From Streptomyces sp. 130 (lineage in GTDB: Bacteria; Actinomycetota; Actinomycetes; Streptomycetales; Streptomycetaceae), in the NCBI RefSeq assembly GCF_007096885.1, contig NZ_VJNO01000020.1, positions 58,580 to 122,579 on the forward strand: DNA of 64,000 bases. Reading direction: 5' to 3'. Under the pieces are notes generated by a model. It did no database searches. It worked only from the letters and a program-made list of their open reading frames with translations, and was not told where the DNA came from. The translations under genes and the position numbers were made by a program. Below are positions 23,811 through 32,066 of the stretch, piece by piece. Within the stretch, counting starts at the first letter, position 1. Each line of letters opens with the position of its first letter.

Positions 23811-25310
23811 CTAGACCCCCCGCTCGGCGGCGATCCGGCCCGTCCCTATCGCCCGCACCAGCTCCCCGTGGTCCGCCTCCGTGCGGTCCGCGTAGGTCAC
23901 CGCGAAGGCCGCCACCGCCTCGTCCAGCTCTTCGTTCTTGCCGCAGTAACCCGCCAGGAGCCTGGGGTCCGCGCTGTGCGCATGGGCTCGCGCCAGCAGC
24001 GCCCCCGTCATCCGGCCGTAGTCGTCGACCTGGTCGGCGGCCAGGGCGGCGGGATCGACGCTGCCCTTGCGGTTCCGGAACTGCCGCACCTGGAAGGGCC
24101 GGCCGTCCACCGTCGTCCAGCCCAGCAGATGGTCGCTGACGACCTGCATCCGCTTCTGCCCGAGCACGACGCGCCGCCCCTCGTGCGCGGCCTCCGGCAC
24201 CTCGAACCCCACGGCGGCCAGATACGGCCCGAGAACGGAGGGCCTGGCCTCCTTCACCTGGAGCACCAGGGCCTCTCCCCGGTGGTCCAGCAGCAGCACC
24301 ACGTAGGAGCGGGTGCCCACACTGCCGGTGCCGACCACCCGGAACGCGACGTCATGGATCGCATACCGGGCCAGCAACGGCAGCCGGTCCTCGGAGACGG
24401 TGCCCAGATAGTCCCCCAGCCCCGCCGCCACCGCCGCGGCCTCCACGTCCGGGACCCGGCGCAGTACCGGCGGCGCGTCCACGAAGCGGCGGCCACCGTC
24501 CTCGCAGTCCTCCGTGGACTTCGCCGCGAAGCGGGCACTCGTGTTGTTGCGGGCCTTCTCGGAGACCCGCTCCAAGGTGCCGAGCAGATCCCGCGCGTCC
24601 GTGTGCGAGACGAGCTCCTCGTCCGCGATGGCGTTCCACGCGTCGAGCGCGGGCATCCGGGCCAGCAGCCGCATCGTCCGGCGGTAGGCGCCCACGGTGT
24701 CGTGGGCGGCCCTGCGGCAGGAGTCCTCGTCGGCACCGGCTTCCCGGCCCGCGAGCACCAGGGAGGTCGCCAGGCGCTTCAGGTCCCATTCCCAGGGCCC
24801 GGCCACGGTCTCGTCGAAGTCGTTCAGGTCGATGACGAGGCCGCCTCGCGCATCGCCGTACAGCCCGAAGTTGGCCGCGTGCGCGTCGCCGCAGAGCTGG
24901 GCGACGACCCCGGTGACCGGGGCCCCCATCAGGTCGTGGGCCATCAGCCCGGCCGAGCCGCGCAGGAAGGCGAAGGGGGTGGCGGCCATCCGGCCCACCC
25001 GTATCGGCGTCAGCTCCGGGACCCGGCCCCGGTTGGACTCCTCGACCGCGCGCACCGCATCCGGGCGCCCGCCCGGCAGGTCCAGCGTCGCGTGCGCGGA
25101 CCGGGGCACCCGCGCCCGCAGCGCCTTGCCCCTCTCCTTCGGTCTCCCGCCGGCCCCCGCGTAAGTCCGATCCGTACGGCGTGCGAACCCCGGCACGGCC
25201 GGTATGCGCGGCGTTTCCCCGTCCACGGGGAGCACGGCCCCCGCCATCGCGTCACCACCGCCGAGTTCGACGAGTCGCACAGGCGGCATTCCCGTCCCGG
25301 TCGCATCCAT
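23811..25310 (-). CDS. DUF2252 domain-containing protein
   Basis: 499 residues. The family blocks MAATPFAFLRGSAGLMAHDL, VAQLCGDAHAANFGLYGDAR and VIDLNDFDETVAGPWEWDLK are conserved. This looks like an aminoglycoside-phosphotransferase/kinase-like fold, with CGDAHAANF in the position of a catalytic loop and DLNDFD in the position of a metal-binding motif. A biochemical function has not been assigned. The start is ATG 25310 with an N-terminus that is not conserved in the family (MDATGTGMPPVR); the true start could be further in. Confidence 0.82.
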   Translation of the reverse strand: MDATGTGMPPVRLVELGGGDAMAGAVLPVDGETPRIPAVPGFARRTDRTYAGAGGRPKERGKALRARVPRSAHATLDLPGGRPDAVRAVEESNRGRVPELTPIRVGRMAATPFAFLRGSAGLMAHDLMGAPVTGVVAQLCGDAHAANFGLYGDARGGLVIDLNDFDETVAGPWEWDLKRLATSLVLAGREAGADEDSCRRAAHDTVGAYRRTMRLLARMPALDAWNAIADEELVSHTDARDLLGTLERVSEKARNNTSARFAAKSTEDCEDGGRRFVDAPPVLRRVPDVEAAAVAAGLGDYLGTVSEDRLPLLARYAIHDVAFRVVGTGSVGTRSYVVLLLDHRGEALVLQVKEARPSVLGPYLAAVGFEVPEAAHEGRRVVLGQKRMQVVSDHLLGWTTVDGRPFQVRQFRNRKGSVDPAALAADQVDDYGRMTGALLARAHAHSADPRLLAGYCGKNEELDEAVAAFAVTYADRTEADHGELVRAIGTGRIAAERGV

Positions 25311-25424
25311 GGCGCGCAGCCTCCCCCGCCCCGCCCGGCGCAGCAGCCGGGTACCTGCCCCAACATCAACCGCCGCCGACGGTACCGCCGCACACCGACC
25401 GCCGTCTGCCCTCGCGAAACGGGC

Positions 25425-25438
25425 GTTTCACGTGAAAC
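25425..25438. promoter_or_regulatory. parS centromere site (ParB-binding)
   Basis: Second perfect GTTTCACGTGAAAC, between the DUF2252 gene and tRNA-Leu. Confidence 0.92.
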
Positions 25439-25473
25439 CAAACACACAGGGAAGGGATCGGCCAAGAATTGAA

Positions 25474-25505
25474 GAAGCCCCCCGGGCCGAGGCCTGGGGG
25501 GCTTC
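25474..25505 (-). terminator. terminator of the tRNA-Leu transcript
   Basis: GAAGCCCCCC (25474-25483) / GGGGGGCTTC (25496-25505), extended by an almost complementary loop base. It lies directly downstream of the minus-strand tRNA. Confidence 0.7.
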
Positions 25506-25512
25506 CTACTTG

Positions 25513-25595
25513 TGCGCGAGGGGGGATTTGAACCCCCACGTCCCTAAGGACACTGGCACCTGAAGCCAGCGCGTCTGCCGTTCCGCCACTCGCGC
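25513..25595 (-). tRNA. tRNA-Leu (anticodon CAG)
   Basis: Minus strand: acceptor GCGCGAG pairs with CTCGCGC, discriminator A. Anticodon stem CTGGC/GCCAG with loop TTCAGGT, so the anticodon is CAG. A long variable arm makes it class II, and the T-arm is GGGGG-TTCAAAT-CCCCC. 83 bases without an encoded CCA. Confidence 0.95.
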
Positions 25596-25978
25596 AAGAG
25601 TGGTGCTTCCGGGCTCCCCCACCTTTCGGTGTGAGCGCCTGGCGACATCCGGAAGATTAGCACGCTGGACTGGGTGGATTCACATCCGTTGTTTCGCCGC
25701 CCGATCACCGGGCACTCGCCGCACGCTCGGCCGGCACCCGCAGAACGCTCGGCCGGCGTCCGCAGAACGTCCGAAAGGAACCGGGAACCCCCAGGGGCCG
25801 CCACCCACTCCTCCTGAGTGGGTCCAAGGTGCGGGACACTGTGAGGAGGCCACCTCTACGATCCGTGTGAGGGGGGACACTCCTCACACAGGGCAGACAA
25901 GGGGAACCAGCCGATTTCCCGACGCGTGGATACGATCAGTAAGCAGTACAGGGACGACGACACCGGAGGAGGTGCCCC
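25596..25978. promoter_or_regulatory. 383-base leader upstream of the fhaA operon
   Basis: This region holds a 22-bp tandem repeat (25723-25766), a hairpin CCCACTC/GAGTGGG (25804-25822), and a second hairpin GTGTGAGG/CCTCACAC (25865-25889). GGAGGAGGTG precedes the fhaA ATG. It is probably the promoter and untranslated leader of the fhaA-pbpA operon. No other gene is visible. Confidence 0.5.
25723..25766. repeat. 22-bp near-perfect tandem duplication
   Basis: Units beginning ACGCTCGGCCGGC at 25723 and 25745, ending CCGCAGA, differing by two bases. Confidence 0.85.
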
Positions 25979-26851
25979 ATGGGAGTGATGAAGCGTTTCG
26001 AGCAGCGTCTCGAAGGCCTGGTCAACGGCACTTTCGCCAAGGTCTTCAAGTCCGAGGTCCAGCCGGTCGAGATCGCGGGTGCCCTCCAGCGGGAGTGCGA
26101 CAACAACGCCACCATCTGGAACCGTGAGCGCACCGTCGTCCCCAACGACTTCATCGTCGAGCTCAGCGCCCCCGACTACGAGCGCCTGAGTCCGTACTCC
26201 GGCCAGCTCGGCGACGAGCTCTCCGGCCTCGTCCGGGACTACGCCAAGCAGCAGCGTTACACGTTCATGGGCCCCATCAAGGTGCACCTGGAGAAGGCCG
26301 AGGACCTCGACACCGGCCTCTACCGGGTCCGCAGCCGCACCCTGGCGTCGAGTTCGTCACAGGGCCAGGGCCCGGCACAGGGCCAGAGCTACGGCGGCCC
26401 GTCACCGCAGCAGGGGTACCCCGGACGTCCCGCCCCGCAGGCCCCCGGCGGCTACGGCTACCCGCCCGCCTCCGCCCCGCCCATGCCCGCCGGTCCGCCG
26501 CCGGGTGCCGGGCGTCACGGCGGCCCCGACCGGCGTCCGCCGGCCGCCCCTCCCTCCTCGCCGAACGTGCAGGTGCGGCGCTGGATCGAGATCAACGGCA
26601 CTCGCCACCAGATCTCCCGCCCGACGCTGGTCATGGGCCGCAGCACCGACGCCGATGTGCGGATCGACGACCCCGGCGTCTCCCGCCGGCACTGTGAGAT
26701 CAGGACCGGAACGCCCTCGACGATCCAGGATCTCGGGTCTACCAACGGCATCGTGGTAGACGGGCAGCACACCACCCGCGCTACGCTCCGCGACGGCTCG
26801 CGGATCGTCGTGGGCAGCACCACCATCGTTTACCGGCAAGCCGAAGGGTGA
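25979..26851 (+). CDS. fhaA: FhaA-like FHA domain protein (DUF3662)
   Basis: 290 residues. DUF3662 domain at 1-120 (FEQRLEGLVNGTFAKVFKSE, then VPNDFIVELSAPDYERL), a Gln/Gly/Pro-rich linker, and an FHA domain at about 205-285 with MGRSTDADVRIDDPGVSRRH, the phosphothreonine-binding loop. It recognises phosphorylated partners of PknB and links kinase signals to peptidoglycan synthesis. First cistron of a seven-gene cell-growth cluster conserved in actinobacteria. Confidence 0.9.
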   Translation: MGVMKRFEQRLEGLVNGTFAKVFKSEVQPVEIAGALQRECDNNATIWNRERTVVPNDFIVELSAPDYERLSPYSGQLGDELSGLVRDYAKQQRYTFMGPIKVHLEKAEDLDTGLYRVRSRTLASSSSQGQGPAQGQSYGGPSPQQGYPGRPAPQAPGGYGYPPASAPPMPAGPPPGAGRHGGPDRRPPAAPPSSPNVQVRRWIEINGTRHQISRPTLVMGRSTDADVRIDDPGVSRRHCEIRTGTPSTIQDLGSTNGIVVDGQHTTRATLRDGSRIVVGSTTIVYRQAEG

Positions 26852-26861
26852 AGCGGGGGCA

Positions 26862-27374
26862 ATGTCAGAGCTGACCCTGACGGTCATGCGGCTAGGTTTC
26901 CTGGCTGTTCTGTGGCTGTTCGTGATCGTGGCCGTCCAGGTCATTCGCAGCGACCTGTTCGGAACGCGCGTCACGCAGCGCGGCTCACGCCGCACCGCGA
27001 CCGACGCGCGTCCGCCCCAGGGACGCCAGAACGCGGCACCGCCGCAGCAGCGCCAGCAGCCCGGCCGCCAGCGGCGGGGTGCGCCGACCAAGCTGGTCGT
27101 CTCCGAGGGCACGCTCACCGGCACCACGGTGGCGCTCCAGGGGCAGACCATCACGCTGGGCCGTGCCCACGATTCGACGATCGTGCTGGACGACGACTAC
27201 GCGTCCAGCAGGCATGCCAGGATCTACCCCGACCGTGACGGCCAGTGGATCGTCGAGGATCTCGGGTCCACCAACGGCACGTACCTGGACCGGAACCGCC
27301 TCACCACCCCGACGCCCGTTCCGCTGGGCGCGCCGATCCGGATCGGCAAGACCGTCATCGAGCTGCGGAAGTAG
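26862..27374 (+). CDS. fhaB: FhaB-like FHA domain membrane protein
   Basis: 170 residues. One TM helix near the N-terminus (LAVLWLFVIVAVQVIRSD), a basic Arg/Gln-rich linker, and a C-terminal FHA domain (ITLGRAHDSTIVLDDDYASS, RHARIY). In mycobacteria the homologue (FipA) is a PknB substrate linked to cell division. Eleven bases separate it from fhaA. Confidence 0.9.
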   Translation: MSELTLTVMRLGFLAVLWLFVIVAVQVIRSDLFGTRVTQRGSRRTATDARPPQGRQNAAPPQQRQQPGRQRRGAPTKLVVSEGTLTGTTVALQGQTITLGRAHDSTIVLDDDYASSRHARIYPDRDGQWIVEDLGSTNGTYLDRNRLTTPTPVPLGAPIRIGKTVIELRK

Positions 27375-27409
27375 TACGACAATGAGCGAGCGGAGCGAGC
27401 GAGCCGCGG

Positions 27410-27428
27410 GGGTCCGGGCATCGGACCC
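27410..27428. other. short hairpin between fhaB and the phosphatase gene
   Basis: GGGTCCG (27410-27416) / CGGACCC (27422-27428). It is preceded by the GAGCGAGCGGAGCGAGCGAG direct repeat at 27384-27403. It could be a processing or attenuator site in the operon. Confidence 0.4.
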
Positions 27429-27503
27429 GGCGGGGCTCCCGACCGGAGGGTGGGCAGTGTGGCTCGAGACCGGCTGTACCCCGAACCGACGGGTGAGGTG
27501 CGC

Positions 27504-29009
27504 ATGAGTCTGTCCCTGCGCTTCGCCGCCGGGTCGCACAAGGGCATGATCCGCGAGGGCAACGAGGACTCCGGCTACGCCGGCCCCCGCCTTCTCGCGA
27601 TCGCCGACGGCATGGGCGGCCAGGCGGCCGGTGAGGTCGCCAGTTCCGAGGTGATCTCCACCCTCGTCCAGCTCGACGACGACGTCCCGGGCTCCGACAT
27701 CCTCACCTCGCTCGGCACGGCGGTCCAGCGGGCCAACGACCAGCTCCGGATGATGGTCGAGGAGGACCCCCAGCTGGAGGGCATGGGCACCACGCTCACC
27801 GCCCTGCTCTGGACCGGCCAGCGACTCGGCCTGGTGCACGTCGGCGACTCGCGCGCGTACCTGCTCCGAGACGGCGTCCTCACCCAGATCACCCAGGACC
27901 ACACCTGGGTCCAGCGGCTGGTGGACGAGGGCCGGATCACCGAAGAGGAGGCCACCACCCACCCGCAGCGCTCCCTGCTGATGCGCGCGCTGGGCAGTGG
28001 CGACCACGTCGAACCCGACCTTTCCATCCGCGAGGTCCGGGCCGGCGACCGCTACCTGATCTGCTCCGACGGGCTCTCCGGCGTCGTCTCCCACCAGACG
28101 ATGGAGGAGACGCTCGCCAGCTACCAGGGCCCGCAGGAGACGATCCAGGACCTGATCCAGCTCGCCCTGCGGGGCGGCGGACCGGACAACATCACCTGCA
28201 TCGTCGCCGATGTCTTCGACGTCGACAGCAACGACACCCTGGCCGGGCAGCTCAATGACACCCCGGTCGTCGTCGGCGCGGTCGCCGAGAACCAGGCGGC
28301 CCAGCTGAACGACGGCGGCGCGATGCACACGCCCGCGGGCCGCGCGGCCGGCCTCGGCCGCCCCGTACCGCCGCCCTCCGGCAGCTTCGGCCCGCCCGGC
28401 AGCGGCGACGGCTCCGGCTACGACGGAATGCCCGATGGGGCCTTCGGGTCGTACTCCGACGACGACTTCGTCAAGCGCGGCGGCCGCAAGTGGATCAAGC
28501 GGTCCCTGTACGTGGTGCTCGCGCTGGCCGTCGTCGGCGGCGGGCTCTACGGCGGCTACCGCTGGACCCAGACCCAGTTCTACGTCGGCGCGAAGAACGA
28601 CAACGTCGCGCTGTACCGGGGCATCAGCCAGGATCTCGGCTGGCTCTCGCTCTCGAAGGTCGAGACCGACCATCCCGAGATCGAACTCAAGTACCTCCCG
28701 CCCTACCAGCGCAAGAAGGTCGAGGCGACGATCGCCGAGGGCAGCCTCGCCGACGCCCGCGAGAAGATCGCCGAGCTCTCCACCCAGGCGTCCGCCTGCA
28801 AGAAGGACGCGGCACGTCGCGCGGCGGAGAAGGAGCACAGCGACGAGGGCCAGGCGCAGGGCACGGACACCGACGCCACCAAGGCGTCCAAGTCCGGCAA
28901 GACATCCGGTGGCGACACCAAGTCCGAGCAGACTTCCACGACTCCCACTCCTGGGCCCAGCCTCTCGGAGGAAGAGAAGAAGCTGGTCCCGCAGTGCGGT
29001 AAGAAGTAG
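27504..29009 (+). CDS. PP2C-family protein phosphatase, membrane-anchored (PstP type)
   Basis: 501 residues. The PP2C domain at residues 1-240 has REGNEDSGYAGPRLLAIADG, LVHVGDSRAYLLRDG and GGGPDNITCIVADV, the metal-binding aspartates of the family. A linker, a TM near residue 330 (SLYVVLALAVVGGGLYGGYR), and an exported domain with Lys/Glu-rich helices follow. It reverses PknB and FHA phosphorylation. ATG 27504 has GAGGTG upstream; GTG 27459 could add 15 residues. Confidence 0.9.
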   Translation: MSLSLRFAAGSHKGMIREGNEDSGYAGPRLLAIADGMGGQAAGEVASSEVISTLVQLDDDVPGSDILTSLGTAVQRANDQLRMMVEEDPQLEGMGTTLTALLWTGQRLGLVHVGDSRAYLLRDGVLTQITQDHTWVQRLVDEGRITEEEATTHPQRSLLMRALGSGDHVEPDLSIREVRAGDRYLICSDGLSGVVSHQTMEETLASYQGPQETIQDLIQLALRGGGPDNITCIVADVFDVDSNDTLAGQLNDTPVVVGAVAENQAAQLNDGGAMHTPAGRAAGLGRPVPPPSGSFGPPGSGDGSGYDGMPDGAFGSYSDDDFVKRGGRKWIKRSLYVVLALAVVGGGLYGGYRWTQTQFYVGAKNDNVALYRGISQDLGWLSLSKVETDHPEIELKYLPPYQRKKVEATIAEGSLADAREKIAELSTQASACKKDAARRAAEKEHSDEGQAQGTDTDATKASKSGKTSGGDTKSEQTSTTPTPGPSLSEEEKKLVPQCGKK

Positions 29010-29032
29010 AGCCGTAGGGGGCCTTCAGCACC

Positions 29033-30445
29033 ATGAGCGTTGTCACCAACACGACCACGATCGGCGCGATCGACGCACCGAGCAGGCGCAACACCGAACT
29101 GATGATGATGGTCTTCGCCATCGCCATCTCGGTGTTCGCCTACGCCAACGTGGGCCTGGCCATGGACGGCACGCTGCCCTCCGGCATGTTCGGCTACGGA
29201 GCGGGGCTCATCCTGCTCGGCGGCGTCGCCCACCTCGTGGTGCGCAAGTTCGCCCGGTACGCCGACCCGTTGCTGCTGCCGCTGGCCACCCTGCTCAACG
29301 GGCTCGGGCTGGTGCTGATCTGGCGGCTCGACCAGTCGCCGAAGCTGATCAGGGATGCCAAGAGCGCCTTCGGGGCGTTCACCCCGTCCGCCCCCCGGCA
29401 GCTGATGTACTCGGCAGTCGGTGTGGCGCTGTTCGTCGGCGTACTGCTGCTGCTGAAGGATCACCGCATCCTGCAGCGCTACACGTACATCTCGATGGCG
29501 GTCGCGCTGTTCCTGCTGATTCTTCCGATGTTCTTTCCGGCCAAGTTCGGCGCGAGGATCTGGATCAACATCGCCGGCTTCTCCATCCAGCCAGGGGAGT
29601 TCGCGAAAATCATCATCGCGGTCTTCTTCGCCGGGTATCTCATGGTCAAACGGGACGCGCTGGCGCTCGCCAGCCGTCGGTTCATGGGGCTGTATCTGCC
29701 GCGCGGGCGCGACCTGGGCCCCATCCTGGTCATCTGGGCGCTGTCGATCCTGATCCTGGTCTTCGAGACCGACCTCGGAACGTCGCTGCTGTTCTTCGGC
29801 CTCTTCGTGATCATGCTGTACGTCGCCACCGAGCGGACCAGCTGGATCGTCTTCGGTCTCCTGATGTCGGCGGCCGGAGCCGTGGGCGTCGCGACCTTCG
29901 AACCGCACGTTGAAGCCCGTGTGACCGCCTGGCAGGACCCGTTCAAATGTTTCCAGACGGATGGCGCCTGCGAGCAGATCGGCAACGCCATCATGTCCTT
30001 CGGGTCGGGCGGCACGCTCGGCTCCGGCTGGGGCCAGGGCCACTCCGACCTGATCGGCTTCGCAGCCAACGCCGACTTCATCCTCGCCACGGTGGGTGAC
30101 GAACTCGGCCTGGCCGGGATGATGGCCGTGCTGCTCATCTACGGCCTCATCGTCGAACGCGGTGTCCGCACGGCGCTCGCCGCCCGCGACCCCTTCGGCA
30201 AGCTCCTCGCGATCGGCCTCTCCGGCGCCTTCGCGATCCAGGTCTTCGTCGTCGCCGGCGGCGTCATGGGCCTGATCCCGCTCACCGGTATGACGATGCC
30301 GTTCCTCGCGGCCGGTGGTTCGTCCGTGATCGCGAACTGGGCTCTGATCGGCATTCTGATCCGCATCAGCGACACCGCCCGCCGCCCCGCGCCCGCCCCC
30401 GCACCCTCGACCGACGCCGAGATGACCCAGGTGGTCCGCCCGTGA
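29033..30445 (+). CDS. rodA: FtsW/RodA/SpoVE family peptidoglycan glycosyltransferase
   Basis: 470 residues with about ten TM helices; SEDS-family landmarks include IWINIAGFSIQPGEFAKIII, ILVFETDLGTSLLFFGLFVI, and the C-terminal block GMTMPFLAAGGSSVIANWAL. It polymerises lipid II together with the transpeptidase encoded next. The pbpA start overlaps the end of this gene. Confidence 0.9.
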   Translation: MSVVTNTTTIGAIDAPSRRNTELMMMVFAIAISVFAYANVGLAMDGTLPSGMFGYGAGLILLGGVAHLVVRKFARYADPLLLPLATLLNGLGLVLIWRLDQSPKLIRDAKSAFGAFTPSAPRQLMYSAVGVALFVGVLLLLKDHRILQRYTYISMAVALFLLILPMFFPAKFGARIWINIAGFSIQPGEFAKIIIAVFFAGYLMVKRDALALASRRFMGLYLPRGRDLGPILVIWALSILILVFETDLGTSLLFFGLFVIMLYVATERTSWIVFGLLMSAAGAVGVATFEPHVEARVTAWQDPFKCFQTDGACEQIGNAIMSFGSGGTLGSGWGQGHSDLIGFAANADFILATVGDELGLAGMMAVLLIYGLIVERGVRTALAARDPFGKLLAIGLSGAFAIQVFVVAGGVMGLIPLTGMTMPFLAAGGSSVIANWALIGILIRISDTARRPAPAPAPSTDAEMTQVVRP

Positions 30446-31899
30446 ACAAGCCCCTGCGCCGGATCGCGATCTTCTGCGGCGTCCTGATCTTCGCCCTGCT
30501 CGCACGGACCAACTACCTGCAGTACGTGAAGGCCGACGACCTCAACACCCGCGACGAGAACCGCCGCGTCCGCATCGAGCGGTACGCCCACGAGCGCGGC
30601 AACATCATCGTGGACGGCAAGTCGGTCACCGGGTCCGTCGAGACCAAGGGCAGCGACTTCAAGTACAAGCGGGTCTGGAAGGACGGCCCCATGTGGGCGC
30701 CCGTCACCGGCTACTCCTCGCAGGCGTTCGACGCCTCGCAGCTGGAGAAGCTGGAGGACGGCATCCTCACCGGCAACGACGACCAGCTCTTCTTCAACCG
30801 GACGATGTCCATGTTCACCGGTGAGGAGAAGACGGGCGGCAACGTCGTCACCACGCTCAACGGGGCCGCCCAGAAGGCCGCCTTCGAGGGACTCGGCAAG
30901 AAGAAGGGCGCCGTCGCCGCCCTCGATCCGCGGACCGGCGCCATCCTGGCGCTCGCCAGCACCCCCTCGTACGACCCCTCGACCTTCGCGGGCAACAGCA
31001 AGTCAGACACCGAGGCATGGCAGTCCCTGTTGAAGGACAAGGACAAGCCCATGCTCAACCGGGCGCTGCGCGAGACCTACCCGCCCGGCTCGACCTTCAA
31101 GGTCGTCACCGCGGCCGCCGCCCTGGAGAACGGGCTCTACACCGACATCGACGAGGACACGAAGTCCCCGATGCCCTGGCGCCTGCCGCAGACGAGCCAG
31201 AACCTGCCCAACGAGGGCAACATCCCGTGCGAGAACGCCTCGCTCCGCAACGCGCTGCGCTACTCCTGCAACACCGTCTTCGGCAAGATCAGCGATGACC
31301 TGGGCAACCAGAAGATGATCGACGAGGCCACCAAGTTCGGCTTCAACAAGGAGATCTTCACCCCGGTCCGCTCGAACGCCAGCGTGTACCCGAAGGACAA
31401 CCGGCCGCAGAACGCCATGGCCGGCATCGGCCAGGCGTCCAACCGCGCCACCCCGCTCCAGATGGCGATGGTCGCCGCCGCCGTCGCCAACGACGGCAAG
31501 CTGATGCAGCCGTACATGGTCGCCGAGCGCAAGGCACCCAACCTGGACGTGATCTACACGCACGAGAAGGAAGAGTTCAGTCAGCCCCTCTCGGCGGAGA
31601 ACGCCCAGAAGCTCCAGGAAATGATGAAGACCGTCGTCAAGGAGGGCACCGGCACGAACGCCCAGATCCCGGGCGTCACGGTCGGCGGCAAGACCGGTAC
31701 GGCCCAGCACGGCCTGAAGAACAGCGAGAACCCGTACGCGTGGTTCATCTCGTACGCGGAGACCGACAGCGGTTCGCCCGTGGCCGTGGCCGTCGTGGTC
31801 GAGGACAGCGACGCCACCCGCGACGACATCTCCGGTGGCGGCCTGGCCGCTCCGATCGCGAAGGCGGTCATGAAGGCGGTCATCGACAGCGAGAAGTGA
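30442..31899 (+). CDS. pbpA: penicillin-binding protein A (class B transpeptidase)
   Basis: 485 residues. A single N-terminal TM (IAIFCGVLIFALLARTNYLQ), a dimerisation module, and the transpeptidase domain: SxxK serine in YPPGSTFKVVTAAA, SxN as SCN in LRYSCNTVFG, KTG in VGGKTGTAQH. It is the D,D-transpeptidase partner of RodA at the hyphal tip or septum. The GTG start overlaps rodA by four bases. Confidence 0.92.
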   Translation: MNKPLRRIAIFCGVLIFALLARTNYLQYVKADDLNTRDENRRVRIERYAHERGNIIVDGKSVTGSVETKGSDFKYKRVWKDGPMWAPVTGYSSQAFDASQLEKLEDGILTGNDDQLFFNRTMSMFTGEEKTGGNVVTTLNGAAQKAAFEGLGKKKGAVAALDPRTGAILALASTPSYDPSTFAGNSKSDTEAWQSLLKDKDKPMLNRALRETYPPGSTFKVVTAAAALENGLYTDIDEDTKSPMPWRLPQTSQNLPNEGNIPCENASLRNALRYSCNTVFGKISDDLGNQKMIDEATKFGFNKEIFTPVRSNASVYPKDNRPQNAMAGIGQASNRATPLQMAMVAAAVANDGKLMQPYMVAERKAPNLDVIYTHEKEEFSQPLSAENAQKLQEMMKTVVKEGTGTNAQIPGVTVGGKTGTAQHGLKNSENPYAWFISYAETDSGSPVAVAVVVEDSDATRDDISGGGLAAPIAKAVMKAVIDSEK

Positions 31900-31934
31900 G
31901 ACCGCTCACACCCGGGCGCGAATGCGCCTGTGCG

Positions 31935-31958
31935 GATACCGGTCGGATATCAGGTATC
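31935..31958. promoter_or_regulatory. inverted repeat in the pbpA-pknB gap
   Basis: GATACC (31935-31940) / GGTATC (31953-31958) flanking a GATATC palindrome. It lies in the 167-base gap before pknB, so it is a candidate operator. Confidence 0.35.
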
Positions 31959-32066
31959 GCCTCCGGGCCGATCAGCTGATGCGCGGCCGGTAGCGTATGC
32001 GCGAACAGCACACCGCCGGACCGCGCACCGGTGCGGTCAGGACTGACGGAGAGGGCTGGAACAGTT

